A stretch of 32,562 bases of DNA from Porticoccaceae bacterium (GTDB lineage: Bacteria; Pseudomonadota; Gammaproteobacteria; Pseudomonadales; Porticoccaceae), in the NCBI GenBank assembly GCA_002731695.1, contig PCCK01000084.1:1-32562 (forward strand). Reading direction: 5' to 3'. This document shows positions 17,204 through 24,937 of the stretch, piece after piece (position 1 is the first letter of the stretch; the number at the start of each line of letters is the position of its first letter). The position numbers and the translations under genes are program-made. The notes under the pieces are model-generated. The model did not search any database and was not told the origin of the DNA. It saw only the letters and a program-made list of their open reading frames with translations.

Positions 17204-19015
17204 TCAAAAAAATGCATCTTGCATGTCAAAGCAAATACTGTCGTTCTCTTCTAAAATTTTCGCCTCATGAGATATCTTGGGAAGCTCTCGCTTTATAAAG
17301 TAGCTGGCTGTTTGCAATTTTCCTCGGTAAAAGTTGGCATCCAGTTCAGAACACTCGTCAACATTACAACTAATTTTTTTTGCCGCAACGACAGCTTGTC
17401 GAAACCAAATCCAAGCTACCACCAGATGACCAAACATATCAAGGTACAGCGTAGCATTCGACAAACCTCGGTCTGGATCAATTGCGATCCTATCAAGAAG
17501 ATTTTCAGTTACATATTCCACTCGCTGGAGTGCCTCACTGATTGGCGAAATAAGGTGCTTAACTTGTCGAACCTCAGATCCGTCGTCAAGTGCAGCGCGA
17601 ATCTCTGACATTAAAAGTTTAAAGTTATTTCCGCTGCGAGCGGAGACCTTCCGTCCTAGTAGGTCAATACCGTGTATCCCATCTGTACCCTCATGAATTG
17701 GATTCAGCCGCTGATCCCTGTAGAGCTGTTCAACAGGATAATCGCGGATGTATCCAGAACCACCGAGCACCTGAATGGCTAAGTCGTTACTCCGGCACCC
17801 ATATCTTGACGGGAAACTCTTGACCACTGGCGTAAGTAGATCCAGAAGTGACAGCGCACGTTCTTTGTCCGACTCATGAGGGGAAGTTTGCGAATCCTCA
17901 AACAATGAAGCAGCATATAAAGTTAATGCCATGCTACCTTCTGCGATCGCTTTTTGCGCCATGAGCATTCTGCGAACATCGGCATGCTGAATGATCTTTA
18001 CCTGAGGCGTGGATGGATTTTTGTTTGAGGGTAAGCGACCTTGAGGCCTCTCTCGCGCATATTCAAGTGAATGTTGATACCCACGATATGCAATAGCAGC
18101 TGCACCTAAGCCGACGCCAACCCGCAATTCATTCATCATCTGAAACATGTATCCAAGTCCTCGATGTGGCTCACCGACCAAATAACCAACTGCACCCTCG
18201 TTCTCCCCGAAGTGCAAGACAGTAGAAGTCGCAGTTCTATTACCCATCTTATGAAGTAAACCCGCAAGTGCAACATCGTTCCTCTCTCCGAGGCTACCAT
18301 CCTCATTTACCAAAACTTTGGGAACAATAAAAAGCGAAATCCCCCGCACTCCGGGAGGCGCACCCTCTATCTTCGCTAAGACCATATGAATGATGTTTTC
18401 AGTCAAATTATGATCGCCATTAGTGATATAAATCTTCTGTCCTCGAATACGATAACTACCATCACTCTGGCGGGTTGCCGAGGTCTTAATATCTGCTAGT
18501 GCAGAGCCTTGAGCTGGCTCTGACAAAGCCATGGTGCCAGCAAATCTTCCATCCATCATGGGATGTAAGAATTGTTCTTTTTGTCTTTTACTCCCGAAAT
18601 TTCGCACTAGGTTTCCCGCGGATGCGGTGACGATATAATAACCGGAACTTGCACAATTTGCTGCTTGAATGTAAGCACTTGCCGCTTTACAAATAATCTC
18701 CGGTAGCTGCAACCCCCCCTCACTGACGTCGTGGTGTGCTGCCATCAAACCAAACTCAGCTGCCACATCCCAAGCAACTTGAGTCTCGGGTATCATTGTT
18801 ACATTTGAACCATCAAAAGTGGGCTCATTATTATCACCTTTAGAGTAATGATTAGCATAATATTTCTCCGCTATATTCTGAGCTCCATTTAACGTGGCGT
18901 CGAAAATCTCCCTAGAGTGGTCTGAGTATCGTGGCCTTCCTAGCAAGGCCTCAGTATCAAGAAACTCATAAAGATAAAAATCAATATCTCTAGGATTTAA
19001 ATAGTTACCGTTCAC
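17204..19015 (-). CDS. Acyl-CoA dehydrogenase, DmdC-like large subtype
   Basis: 603 residues, much longer than the ~380 of classical acyl-CoA dehydrogenases because of an N-terminal extension and a C-terminal extra domain. This is the architecture of DmdC (3-methylmercaptopropionyl-CoA dehydrogenase) and related enzymes. Visible features: MALSEPAQGSALADIKTSA and RGQKIYITNGDHNLTENIIH (FAD and substrate regions), RGISLFIVPK, GYMFQMMNELRVGVG, IQVLGGSGYIRDYPVEQLYRD, and the catalytic Glu442 in NPIHEGTDGIHGIDLLGRK. It introduces a C2-C3 double bond into an acyl-CoA using FAD. The start is GTG 19015, with AAAGGAAG about 10 bases upstream. DMSP-related use cannot be concluded: no dmdA or dmdD is visible and paralogues of other specificity are common. 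Confidence 0.88.
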   Translation of the reverse strand: MNGNYLNPRDIDFYLYEFLDTEALLGRPRYSDHSREIFDATLNGAQNIAEKYYANHYSKGDNNEPTFDGSNVTMIPETQVAWDVAAEFGLMAAHHDVSEGGLQLPEIICKAASAYIQAANCASSGYYIVTASAGNLVRNFGSKRQKEQFLHPMMDGRFAGTMALSEPAQGSALADIKTSATRQSDGSYRIRGQKIYITNGDHNLTENIIHMVLAKIEGAPPGVRGISLFIVPKVLVNEDGSLGERNDVALAGLLHKMGNRTATSTVLHFGENEGAVGYLVGEPHRGLGYMFQMMNELRVGVGLGAAAIAYRGYQHSLEYARERPQGRLPSNKNPSTPQVKIIQHADVRRMLMAQKAIAEGSMALTLYAASLFEDSQTSPHESDKERALSLLDLLTPVVKSFPSRYGCRSNDLAIQVLGGSGYIRDYPVEQLYRDQRLNPIHEGTDGIHGIDLLGRKVSARSGNNFKLLMSEIRAALDDGSEVRQVKHLISPISEALQRVEYVTENLLDRIAIDPDRGLSNATLYLDMFGHLVVAWIWFRQAVVAAKKISCNVDECSELDANFYRGKLQTASYFIKRELPKISHEAKILEENDSICFDMQDAFF

Positions 19016-19074
19016 TGTTAAAATACTTCCTTTGTTATTTAATGATTCCAGCCTAATCTTTTCACAGCTATTAA

Positions 19075-19153
19075 GCGCGATTTAAACACAGGGGTCTAAC
19101 AGTTTTTCACTATCAACTGATAACCTGAATCTATACTCTGATTAAAATCGCGC
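19075..19153. repeat. Perfect 9-bp inverted repeat with 61-bp loop
   Basis: GCGCGATTT (19075-19083) is repeated exactly in reverse complement as AAATCGCGC (19145-19153). The GC-rich arms stand out in an AT-rich region upstream of the acyl-CoA dehydrogenase gene. The enclosed 61 bases could contain that gene's promoter, so looping by a dimeric regulator at two half sites or a large leader hairpin are both possible. Function is inferred only. Confidence 0.4.
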
Positions 19154-19255
19154 CCTGAGCATAAATACAATTCAACATAGATTATTCACCCAATAAATTG
19201 TCAGCAATTTTTATATTGAAGATGTCCGCAATGAGCTTCTTTTTTGAGTCGATAA

Positions 19256-19272
19256 TCCGACAATTAGTCGGA
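19256..19272. promoter_or_regulatory. 17-bp palindrome upstream of the fbpA promoter
   Basis: TCCGACAATTAGTCGGA has perfect 6-base arms around AATTA. It ends 15 bases before the putative -35 element of fbpA, a typical activator position, and is distinct from the Fur-like box. No known regulator motif was recognised. Confidence 0.4.
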
Positions 19273-19286
19273 AAAACTACCTCCAC

Positions 19287-19314
19287 TTGCATTCTCTGCG
19301 TAAATGAGAATAAT
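19287..19314 (+). promoter_or_regulatory. Putative fbpA promoter
   Basis: A -35-like TTGCAT at 19287-19292 and a -10-like AATAAT at 19309-19314 are separated by 16 bases. Transcription would then start near 19321, about 25 bases before the preferred fbpA start at 19346. The -10 lies inside the Fur-like box, the usual layout for iron repression. Confidence 0.5.
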
Positions 19315-19321
19315 TACCGTT
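19303..19321. promoter_or_regulatory. Fur-box-like palindrome
   Basis: AATGAGAATAATTACCGTT matches the symmetric Fur site AATGATAATAATTATCATT at 16 of 19 positions by direct comparison. A wider perfect pair TGAGAA/TTCTCA (19305-19310 and 19320-19325) surrounds it. It overlaps the putative -10 element. Fur bound to iron would block transcription of fbpABC when iron is plentiful. Confidence 0.6.
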
Positions 19322-19345
19322 CTCAAACAGTTAGTCTGTCTCACT

Positions 19346-20380
19346 ATGAAGAATAATTATTTTTTTCTCTCATTTTTATTTGCTGTAAACTCAGCGTATG
19401 GCATGAGTTCCAGTAACTATACTTACAATAATGAATTAAATATTTATTCGGCTAGGAAAGAGGCTCTCATCAAGCCGCTTCTGGATCAATTCAGCAAAAA
19501 TACAGGAACCAAAATAAACCTAATTACGGGCAAGGGAGATTCTCTTATAGCTCGACTTAAAAGCGAAGGAATCTACTCTCCAGCTGATCTTTTGTTAACC
19601 GTAGATGCAGGACGCCTTTACAGAGCTCAGCGCGCCGGACTTCTTCAGCCAATGATTTCAAAAACTTTAAACAACAATATCCCGCCCCATCTCCGAAGTT
19701 TAGACGATCAATGGTTCGGACTCAGCATACGAGCACGCGTAATCGTTTATTCTCGACAACGAGTCTCTCCAGATCAATTAGCAACATACAAAGCGTTAGC
19801 GGACCCCAAGTGGCGAGGAAAAATCTGCGTCCGTTCATCAGGCAATATCTACAACCAATCTTTAGTGGCGGGGATGTTAACGTCACAAGGGGTCGAATAT
19901 ACTTCAGATTGGCTTGAGGGTTTAGTAACAAACTTTGCCCGAAATCCATCAGGTGGTGACAGAGATCAAATTAAAGCCATTGCCGCGGGAGAGTGTGATA
20001 TCGCTCTTGTCAACAGTTATTACCTCGCTGGCATGCTTGGCTCTGAGGACCCTGTGGAGATCGCAGCGGCATCACAGGTAGCGCTATTCTGGCCGGATCA
20101 AAACCAGCTAGGAACGCACATTAACATCTCAGGTGTAGGAATTACTAAGTCCTCCTCTAATCCGGACCTCGCCACTGACCTTATCGCCTTTTTGACGAGC
20201 GACGAAAGTCAGCAGTGGTATGCTGAAGTCAATAATGAATTCCCCATCCGTGACGATATCGAGTTGAATGATGTCCTGAAATCTTGGGGCGCTTTTAAAG
20301 CCAACCAAGTCAATGTGTCAGAGCTTGGACGCCAAAATGCAGCCGCTATAATGGCGATGGATCGGGCTGGTTGGAAATAA
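19346..20380 (+). CDS. fbpA: Ferric iron ABC transporter, periplasmic binding protein
   Basis: 344 residues. A signal peptide (MKNNYFFLSFLFAVNSAYG) leads into a class II periplasmic binding protein of the FbpA/FutA/HitA kind. LNIYSARKEALIKPLLDQF is the family opening, followed by DLLLTVDAGRLYRAQRAGLL, ADPKWRGKICVR and the conserved iron-ligand tyrosine pair NSYYLAGM (Tyr225-226). The His of some FbpA proteins (YSxRHY) is replaced by Lys-Glu, as in a common subgroup. ATG 19346 is preferred over ATG 19304 because the latter lies inside the Fur-like box and upstream of the inferred transcription start, and because 19346 gives a clean signal peptide. First gene of the fbpABC operon; its end overlaps fbpB. 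Confidence 0.92.
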   Translation: MKNNYFFLSFLFAVNSAYGMSSSNYTYNNELNIYSARKEALIKPLLDQFSKNTGTKINLITGKGDSLIARLKSEGIYSPADLLLTVDAGRLYRAQRAGLLQPMISKTLNNNIPPHLRSLDDQWFGLSIRARVIVYSRQRVSPDQLATYKALADPKWRGKICVRSSGNIYNQSLVAGMLTSQGVEYTSDWLEGLVTNFARNPSGGDRDQIKAIAAGECDIALVNSYYLAGMLGSEDPVEIAAASQVALFWPDQNQLGTHINISGVGITKSSSNPDLATDLIAFLTSDESQQWYAEVNNEFPIRDDIELNDVLKSWGAFKANQVNVSELGRQNAAAIMAMDRAGWK

Positions 20381-22029
20381 CACCTACTACCGTCTCTCCG
20401 GCCCATACCTCTAACTGGCTGACTTCGCGCAATACGGCTACTTGCATCACTGCGATATTATCAATGCCATTATTACTTGTAATGGCAAGCCTGATACAAC
20501 CCTTCAGTGCCACATGGCAGCACTTAAATAACACTGTATTAACAGAGTATGTCTTTAACACAACTACCCTCGTTTTTGGGGTAGGAATCGGAACCTTTGG
20601 TTTAGGGGTAGGTGCTGCATGGCTAAGCGCACTATGTGAGTTTCCTGGGCGTCGGTTGTTAAGTTGGGCTCTTTTGCTTCCGATGGCTATGCCGGCTTAC
20701 ATTATTGCTTATACTTATTCAGGCATCCTCGATTCATTTGGAATCCTGCAGATTCTGATTCGATCTACATTTGGGTTGGAATATGGAGATTATTATTTTC
20801 CTCAAATTCGCTCACTCGGGGGCGCTATTTGCATGCTATCTTTGGTTCTTTACCCATATGTTTACCTCTTGGCACGAGTTGCATTTGCGGGTCAATCACT
20901 CACGACGCTTGAATCCAGTCGGAATTTAGGTCGCAGCCCATGGAATTCCTTTTTATTCGTCTCTCTCCCTTTAGCTCGACCAGCGATTGTTGCTGGACTT
21001 AGCCTCGCTATAATGGAAACTTTGGCAGACTATGGAACAGTTTCATACTTTGGAGTAAACACGTTCACCACAGGGATCTTTAGGACCTGGCACGGTTTGG
21101 GAGAGCTTCTAACTGCTGCCCAATTATGTGCATTTCTGCTGCTCTTTGTTTTCGCTTTGATGCTTGTTGAGAGAGAATCAAGAAATAAACTGCGGTATTA
21201 TCAGAATTTTACTCTCACGAAAACTAAATCAATCGTGTTAAGAAAATGGCATGCGGTTGGCGCAGTAATTTTACTTAGTTTTCCAATAATTATGGGATTT
21301 CTCCTACCTGCAACACAGCTTGCAGTATGGGCAATAAACCATTGGCGAAAAATTGAGAAAGTGGAATTTTTTTATCTCCTCTTAAACAGCATAATACTTG
21401 CTGCCGCAGCATCTGTCCTCTGCCTTGTACTTGCACTATTTCTGTCATATGTAAAACGGCGTTTTGGGCGACAACGAGAACTTGTACAAACAGAAATTAT
21501 AAAACTGGGATATGCTGTTCCCGGCACAGTGATCGCGGTAGGCGTCATGTTACCCGCGGGCTGGTTGGATCAGCAAATTAATGAACTCAGTGTGCAATTG
21601 ATTGATGAGAGTTTTGGACTAATTTTTAGTGGCACGCTGGGAATTCTTTTATTTGCATATCTTGCGCGCTTCCTCTCCATATCTTTGCAAGCTATAGATT
21701 CTGGTATGTCTACCATCAAAATTAACCTTGATGAATCTGCTCTCTCATTAGGAGCCTCACCATCGCATCTTTTAACCCGAATTCATTTGCCTATGCTACG
21801 CCCAAGTTTGTTTACAGCACTACTTTTAGTCTTTGTAGAGGTTTTAAAAGAACTTCCAATAACATTGATTTTGAGGCCCTTTAATTTCAATACGCTAGCG
21901 ATACGCACATATGAACTAGCCTCAGAGGAGCAGTTAATGGATGCAGCACTTCCTGCATTATCCATTGTCGCAATTGGCCTCATACCTGTATTATTAATTA
22001 CTCGCATTATCATTCAGGATAAAAACTAG
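20371..22029 (+). CDS. fbpB: Ferric iron ABC transporter, permease
   Basis: A 552-residue inner-membrane protein with two fused BPD_transp permease halves, as in FbpB/SfuB, and about twelve membrane segments. EAA-loop regions that contact the ATPase are visible in both halves: ESSRNLGRSPWNSFLFVSLP and DESALSLGASPSHLLTRIHL. The only start that keeps the first membrane segment whole (about residues 26-44) is TTG 20371, which overlaps fbpA by ten bases; ATG 20464 would cut that segment. It works with FbpA outside and FbpC inside to import Fe3+. Confidence 0.92.
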   Translation: MEITPTTVSPAHTSNWLTSRNTATCITAILSMPLLLVMASLIQPFSATWQHLNNTVLTEYVFNTTTLVFGVGIGTFGLGVGAAWLSALCEFPGRRLLSWALLLPMAMPAYIIAYTYSGILDSFGILQILIRSTFGLEYGDYYFPQIRSLGGAICMLSLVLYPYVYLLARVAFAGQSLTTLESSRNLGRSPWNSFLFVSLPLARPAIVAGLSLAIMETLADYGTVSYFGVNTFTTGIFRTWHGLGELLTAAQLCAFLLLFVFALMLVERESRNKLRYYQNFTLTKTKSIVLRKWHAVGAVILLSFPIIMGFLLPATQLAVWAINHWRKIEKVEFFYLLLNSIILAAAASVLCLVLALFLSYVKRRFGRQRELVQTEIIKLGYAVPGTVIAVGVMLPAGWLDQQINELSVQLIDESFGLIFSGTLGILLFAYLARFLSISLQAIDSGMSTIKINLDESALSLGASPSHLLTRIHLPMLRPSLFTALLLVFVEVLKELPITLILRPFNFNTLAIRTYELASEEQLMDAALPALSIVAIGLIPVLLITRIIIQDKN

Positions 22030-22030
22030 G

Positions 22031-23080
22031 ATGAGTGAACAACTAGCTCTCAAAGGAGTAAGCATTGAATATCCTGATGCTACAGCAGTTACTGATGTAT
22101 CTTTTGCCTTGCCCAAGGGAGAAATCGGATGTTTGCTGGGTCCGTCAGGTTGCGGGAAAACAAGTTTACTCCGGGCTATTGCTGGTTTCGAACCGATCCG
22201 CGATGGTGAGATAAGGTTGAGAGGTAACATTATAAGTACGCCTAGCTTCAGGAAGCCGCCCGAACAGCGCTCTGTTGGAATGGTCTTTCAAGACTTTGCC
22301 TTATTCCCACATCTGACTGTTCTTCAAAATATTGGTTTTGGTCTAACGCGAACTGATAAGGAGCAAAAAGCTATTCGGATTAGAGAGATGCTTGACCTGA
22401 TTTCACTGCATCCACTTGCGCAACGATATCCTCATGAGCTCTCCGGGGGTCAACAACAGCGAGTTGCTCTCGCGAGAGCCCTTGCACCCGACCCAGAGAT
22501 CCTTTTGCTCGATGAACCGTTCTCAAATCTTGATAGTATTCGTCGAAGCCAGCTAGCGGCAGAAGTTCGGGCCCTACTAAAAAAACGAAAAATCACCGCG
22601 CTAATAGTCACCCATGATCAAGACGAGGCCTTTGCAATGTCTGATCAGATTGTATTGCTCGATCAGGGATACGTTGCGCAGATTGGTTCACCTCGAGATT
22701 TATATCAATATCCAATATCACTCTTTGCGGCAGATTTTATTGGAGCGGGCAAACTTATAAATCTTGAAATTGATGCAGCTGGCAACCTAGTGAATGGTTG
22801 GGGTAAATTATCGAGTAAACAATGGCCGGGGGGGAATGAGGGTCGCATCAAGTTACTGATTCGACCAGATCTAGTGGTGTTCGATAAAAATAAAGGACAC
22901 CCTCTGTACATAGTCGAAAAGCTCTTTCAAGGAGCTAACTACCTTTATCATCTTGCCATGGCGGATGGGCAGATACTGTCATGTCTCGCCCCAAATGATG
23001 TTGACCATTCTATTGGAGACGAACTACCAGTCAGATTCAGATTAGAGCAGGCTGTAGTCTTTAAGACGGAGAGCACTTAG
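22031..23080 (+). CDS. fbpC: Ferric iron ABC transporter, ATP-binding protein
   Basis: 349 residues. The ABC ATPase domain has Walker A GPSGCGKTS (37-45), Q-loop Gln87 in VGMVFQDFALFPHLTV, signature LSGGQQQRVALARAL (137-151), Walker B ILLLDEPFSNLD and the H-loop His195 in VTHDQDEAFAMSD. A C-terminal TOBE-like domain (from about 245) is typical of the iron/spermidine/sulphate importer class. Only one base separates it from the fbpB stop. Third and last gene of the operon; it converges with the MORN-repeat gene 96 bp further on. Confidence 0.94.
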   Translation: MSEQLALKGVSIEYPDATAVTDVSFALPKGEIGCLLGPSGCGKTSLLRAIAGFEPIRDGEIRLRGNIISTPSFRKPPEQRSVGMVFQDFALFPHLTVLQNIGFGLTRTDKEQKAIRIREMLDLISLHPLAQRYPHELSGGQQQRVALARALAPDPEILLLDEPFSNLDSIRRSQLAAEVRALLKKRKITALIVTHDQDEAFAMSDQIVLLDQGYVAQIGSPRDLYQYPISLFAADFIGAGKLINLEIDAAGNLVNGWGKLSSKQWPGGNEGRIKLLIRPDLVVFDKNKGHPLYIVEKLFQGANYLYHLAMADGQILSCLAPNDVDHSIGDELPVRFRLEQAVVFKTEST

Positions 23081-23176
23081 CAAATTGAGATTAATCCTAA
23101 AAGGACGAACAAAAGCCGTTTTAGCTTGGTCAGCTAAGTCATGGAGCGAATCGATACTTTTCGATTATGAATTTCT

Positions 23177-23875
23177 TCACTCGGACTTTTGGTGTATGCC
23201 TTCGACCCAACTACCCTCAACCGACGACTGATTCTGAAACACATATCTGCCTCGACCATGCCGCTTCCCCGAGGCAAAGCTACCTTCATAGAACTCTCCA
23301 TTTTTGCAAACATACTTTCCAAATCCATTCATCTTATTTTCACTCCATTCACCCTGGTAAGAATCACCATTGAAAAACGATGATCGCCCCTCCCCATGCC
23401 GTTTACCATTAACAAACTCTCCCTCGTAAGTAGTACCGTTAAGGTAAGAGGATTTGCCTTTTCCGGTGCGCTTGCCGGCTAACCAATCTCCTTTATAGGA
23501 AGAGCCGTCCGGATATTTATAGTTACCGAGTCCATGGCGCTTATCATCCCTCCAGCTACCACTATAAACTGCCCCACTGGGATGCTTATAAGTACCCTCT
23601 CCACTACGTTTGCCATTTTCCCAAGTACCTTCGTAAACTGCTCCCATTGACCATCTAAATGTCCCTTTACCATGATAAAGCCCATTTAGCATATCTCCTT
23701 CATAGGTATTGCCATTATGAAAGGACATACGTTGATTTACGGATTTTTCAGCATTAAGCTGATTATTCAACCTCGTCTTGGCGATGGAAAGGGCGGCAAG
23801 CTCGTCGGCATTACTCGTGAGAGTATTCTCAAAGGATATATGCACCGGTGACAGTGGATTCTTATAATTATTCAT
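23177..23875 (-). CDS. MORN-repeat protein
   Basis: 232 residues with no signal peptide or membrane segment. After a 50-residue helical N-terminus come seven full MORN repeats and one partial repeat, starting at residues 58, 81, 104, 127, 150, 173, 196 and 219: an exact 23-residue period. Typical units read YEGTWENGKRSGEGTY and YEGEFVNGKRHGEGRS. MORN arrays form rigid beta-hairpin rods that bind lipids or proteins; they are common in eukaryotes and scattered in bacteria, with varied roles. The function here is not known. It is 41 bp downstream of the coiled-coil gene on the same strand and probably translated from the same message. Confidence 0.88.
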   Translation of the reverse strand: MNNYKNPLSPVHISFENTLTSNADELAALSIAKTRLNNQLNAEKSVNQRMSFHNGNTYEGDMLNGLYHGKGTFRWSMGAVYEGTWENGKRSGEGTYKHPSGAVYSGSWRDDKRHGLGNYKYPDGSSYKGDWLAGKRTGKGKSSYLNGTTYEGEFVNGKRHGEGRSSFFNGDSYQGEWSENKMNGFGKYVCKNGEFYEGSFASGKRHGRGRYVFQNQSSVEGSWVEGIHQKSE

Positions 23876-23916
23876 AAAAGCACCATTTAAACCATACCCT
23901 TTTTTCTTCTCACGAA

Positions 23917-24633
23917 TTAAACATTGATATGTTGTCTATTTTCCAGGTATGACGCTCTATTTTTCATAATCTCATCGCGCCTTGCCGAGATAGTATTTTT
24001 ATTTTCCGAAAGAGCCTCAGCATTCTCAATTGACGTCTCCATTATCTCCATAATGCGCTCGGACTGCTCGTTTGACTCAGACGCAACTCCCTCTAACAGC
24101 GCCTCATTCTCGGACATTAAACGGGCATTTTCCTGATGAGTGAAATCTAGGTCTGCCGATGTTCCATTCAATAAATTACTATTGATCTCAATTTGACGCG
24201 AGTTGAATGAAACAATTTTTTCGTTAGCCTCCATTATTTTATTGTTGATCTTTATCAGGCTGGCGTTTATTTTCGCCATATCCTCGCTGATACTCAAGAC
24301 TGCTGTGTTCAGTGCGCTACGGTTTTCTAGAAATGTTAACTCTGCATTACTTACTTTCACGCGAATAGTTTCAACCTCCAAATCAGTTTTAGTCTCAACT
24401 GACTCCAAAATAGCCCTTCGATTTGCATAAATTTCGTCTGTGTTATGGTTTGCTAACTGCCGATTCCCCATAAAAGCCGCAGCATAGTTACTCAAGATCA
24501 TCATACGATTTTCTTCAATCATGGCACGCGATTGATAAAGTGATGCCTTATGACTCATAACGACAGTCCTGACGTCACTAATTCTTTTTTGTACCTCTGA
24601 TAGCGACTTGGTCTTGATTTTTATACTCTCCAT
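23917..24633 (-). CDS. Asn/Arg-rich coiled-coil protein of unknown function
   Basis: 238 residues, almost entirely helical in composition, with no Pro or Cys and no signal peptide or membrane segment. An Asn-Arg motif followed by a hydrophobic residue recurs at intervals of about 14-15 residues or multiples, as in EENRMMILSN, MGNRQLANHN, YANRRAILES, LENRSALNTA, MKNRAS and LENRQHINV, suggesting a repeat-built helical rod. I recognise no domain. ATG 24633 is favoured, with AGGGG five bases upstream; an in-frame GTG at 24639 lies within that site. It precedes the MORN gene and may form a structural complex with it. Regulation is suggested by a leader hairpin over the ribosome site and a perfect -10. 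Confidence 0.75.
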   Translation of the reverse strand: MESIKIKTKSLSEVQKRISDVRTVVMSHKASLYQSRAMIEENRMMILSNYAAAFMGNRQLANHNTDEIYANRRAILESVETKTDLEVETIRVKVSNAELTFLENRSALNTAVLSISEDMAKINASLIKINNKIMEANEKIVSFNSRQIEINSNLLNGTSADLDFTHQENARLMSENEALLEGVASESNEQSERIMEIMETSIENAEALSENKNTISARRDEIMKNRASYLENRQHINV

Positions 24634-24638
24634 TTTCA

Positions 24639-24719
24639 CCCCTAGATATTCAGTTGCAAAATAAGCAATAGAGTAGCTAACTTTCGCTCGTAAGAAAACA
24701 AGCTAAGTGAATATGGGGG
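24639..24719 (-). promoter_or_regulatory. Leader hairpin covering the coiled-coil gene's ribosome site
   Basis: In minus-strand RNA the 5' segment CCCCCATATTCA (24719-24708) can pair with TGAATATCTAGGGG (24652-24639), leaving a small bulge. An inner TAGCT/AGCTA pair (24705-24701 with 24678-24674) nests inside. The GGGG of the second arm is the Shine-Dalgarno of the gene starting at 24633. Folding would hide it, so translation could be switched by temperature, a protein or a ligand. Seen by eye; no energy was calculated. Confidence 0.45.
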
Positions 24720-24747
24720 AAAATAATTTACTTAAGGATTTCAATTT

Positions 24748-24753
24748 ATTATA
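24748..24753 (-). promoter_or_regulatory. Perfect -10 element for the coiled-coil/MORN unit
   Basis: The minus strand reads TATAAT here, preceded by CGTTTCGA. No good -35 lies 16-18 bases upstream, so an activator or another sigma contact may be needed. Transcription would start near 24741, just before the leader hairpin, which fits the layout. Confidence 0.45.
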
Positions 24754-24937
24754 TCGAAACGGGTACAAAGGATCATAGGGATTAGAGACCACCACTTACG
24801 GGCTAACTGCAAGTAAGTCAAGCGCTCAGGTTAATGGCCGAAAACGCGACGAAAAACGCTAGACCAAAACGTTTGTGTGGCAAAATATTATGATAAGTTG
24901 TTTACCAAAAACCGCACTGTAAGTCGCTAGTTGCTAC

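Larger units (their letters stand above)
19016..19345. other. Divergent intergenic region before fbpA
   Basis: These 330 bases separate the acyl-CoA dehydrogenase (minus) and the iron transporter (plus). The part next to fbpA holds a palindrome, a promoter and a Fur-like box. The part next to the dehydrogenase holds one arm pair of a distant inverted repeat. The remainder is AT-rich with no coding look. Confidence 0.6.

Noticed and set aside
17204-19015. Assignment of the acyl-CoA dehydrogenase as dmdC of DMSP demethylation
   Set aside because: The architecture fits, but dmdA, dmdB and dmdD are not adjacent and paralogues with other substrates share the same length and motifs.
23121-23137. 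TTAGCT-TGGTC-AGCTAA hairpin after fbpC
   Set aside because: Six AT-rich pairs and no T tract; too weak to call a terminator.
24713-24778. 21-codon plus-strand frame starting ATGGGGGAAAAT in the spacer upstream of the coiled-coil gene
   Set aside because: The residues look natural but the frame is short, has no clear ribosome site, and lies antisense to the likely leader and promoter of the coiled-coil gene. Chance cannot be excluded.
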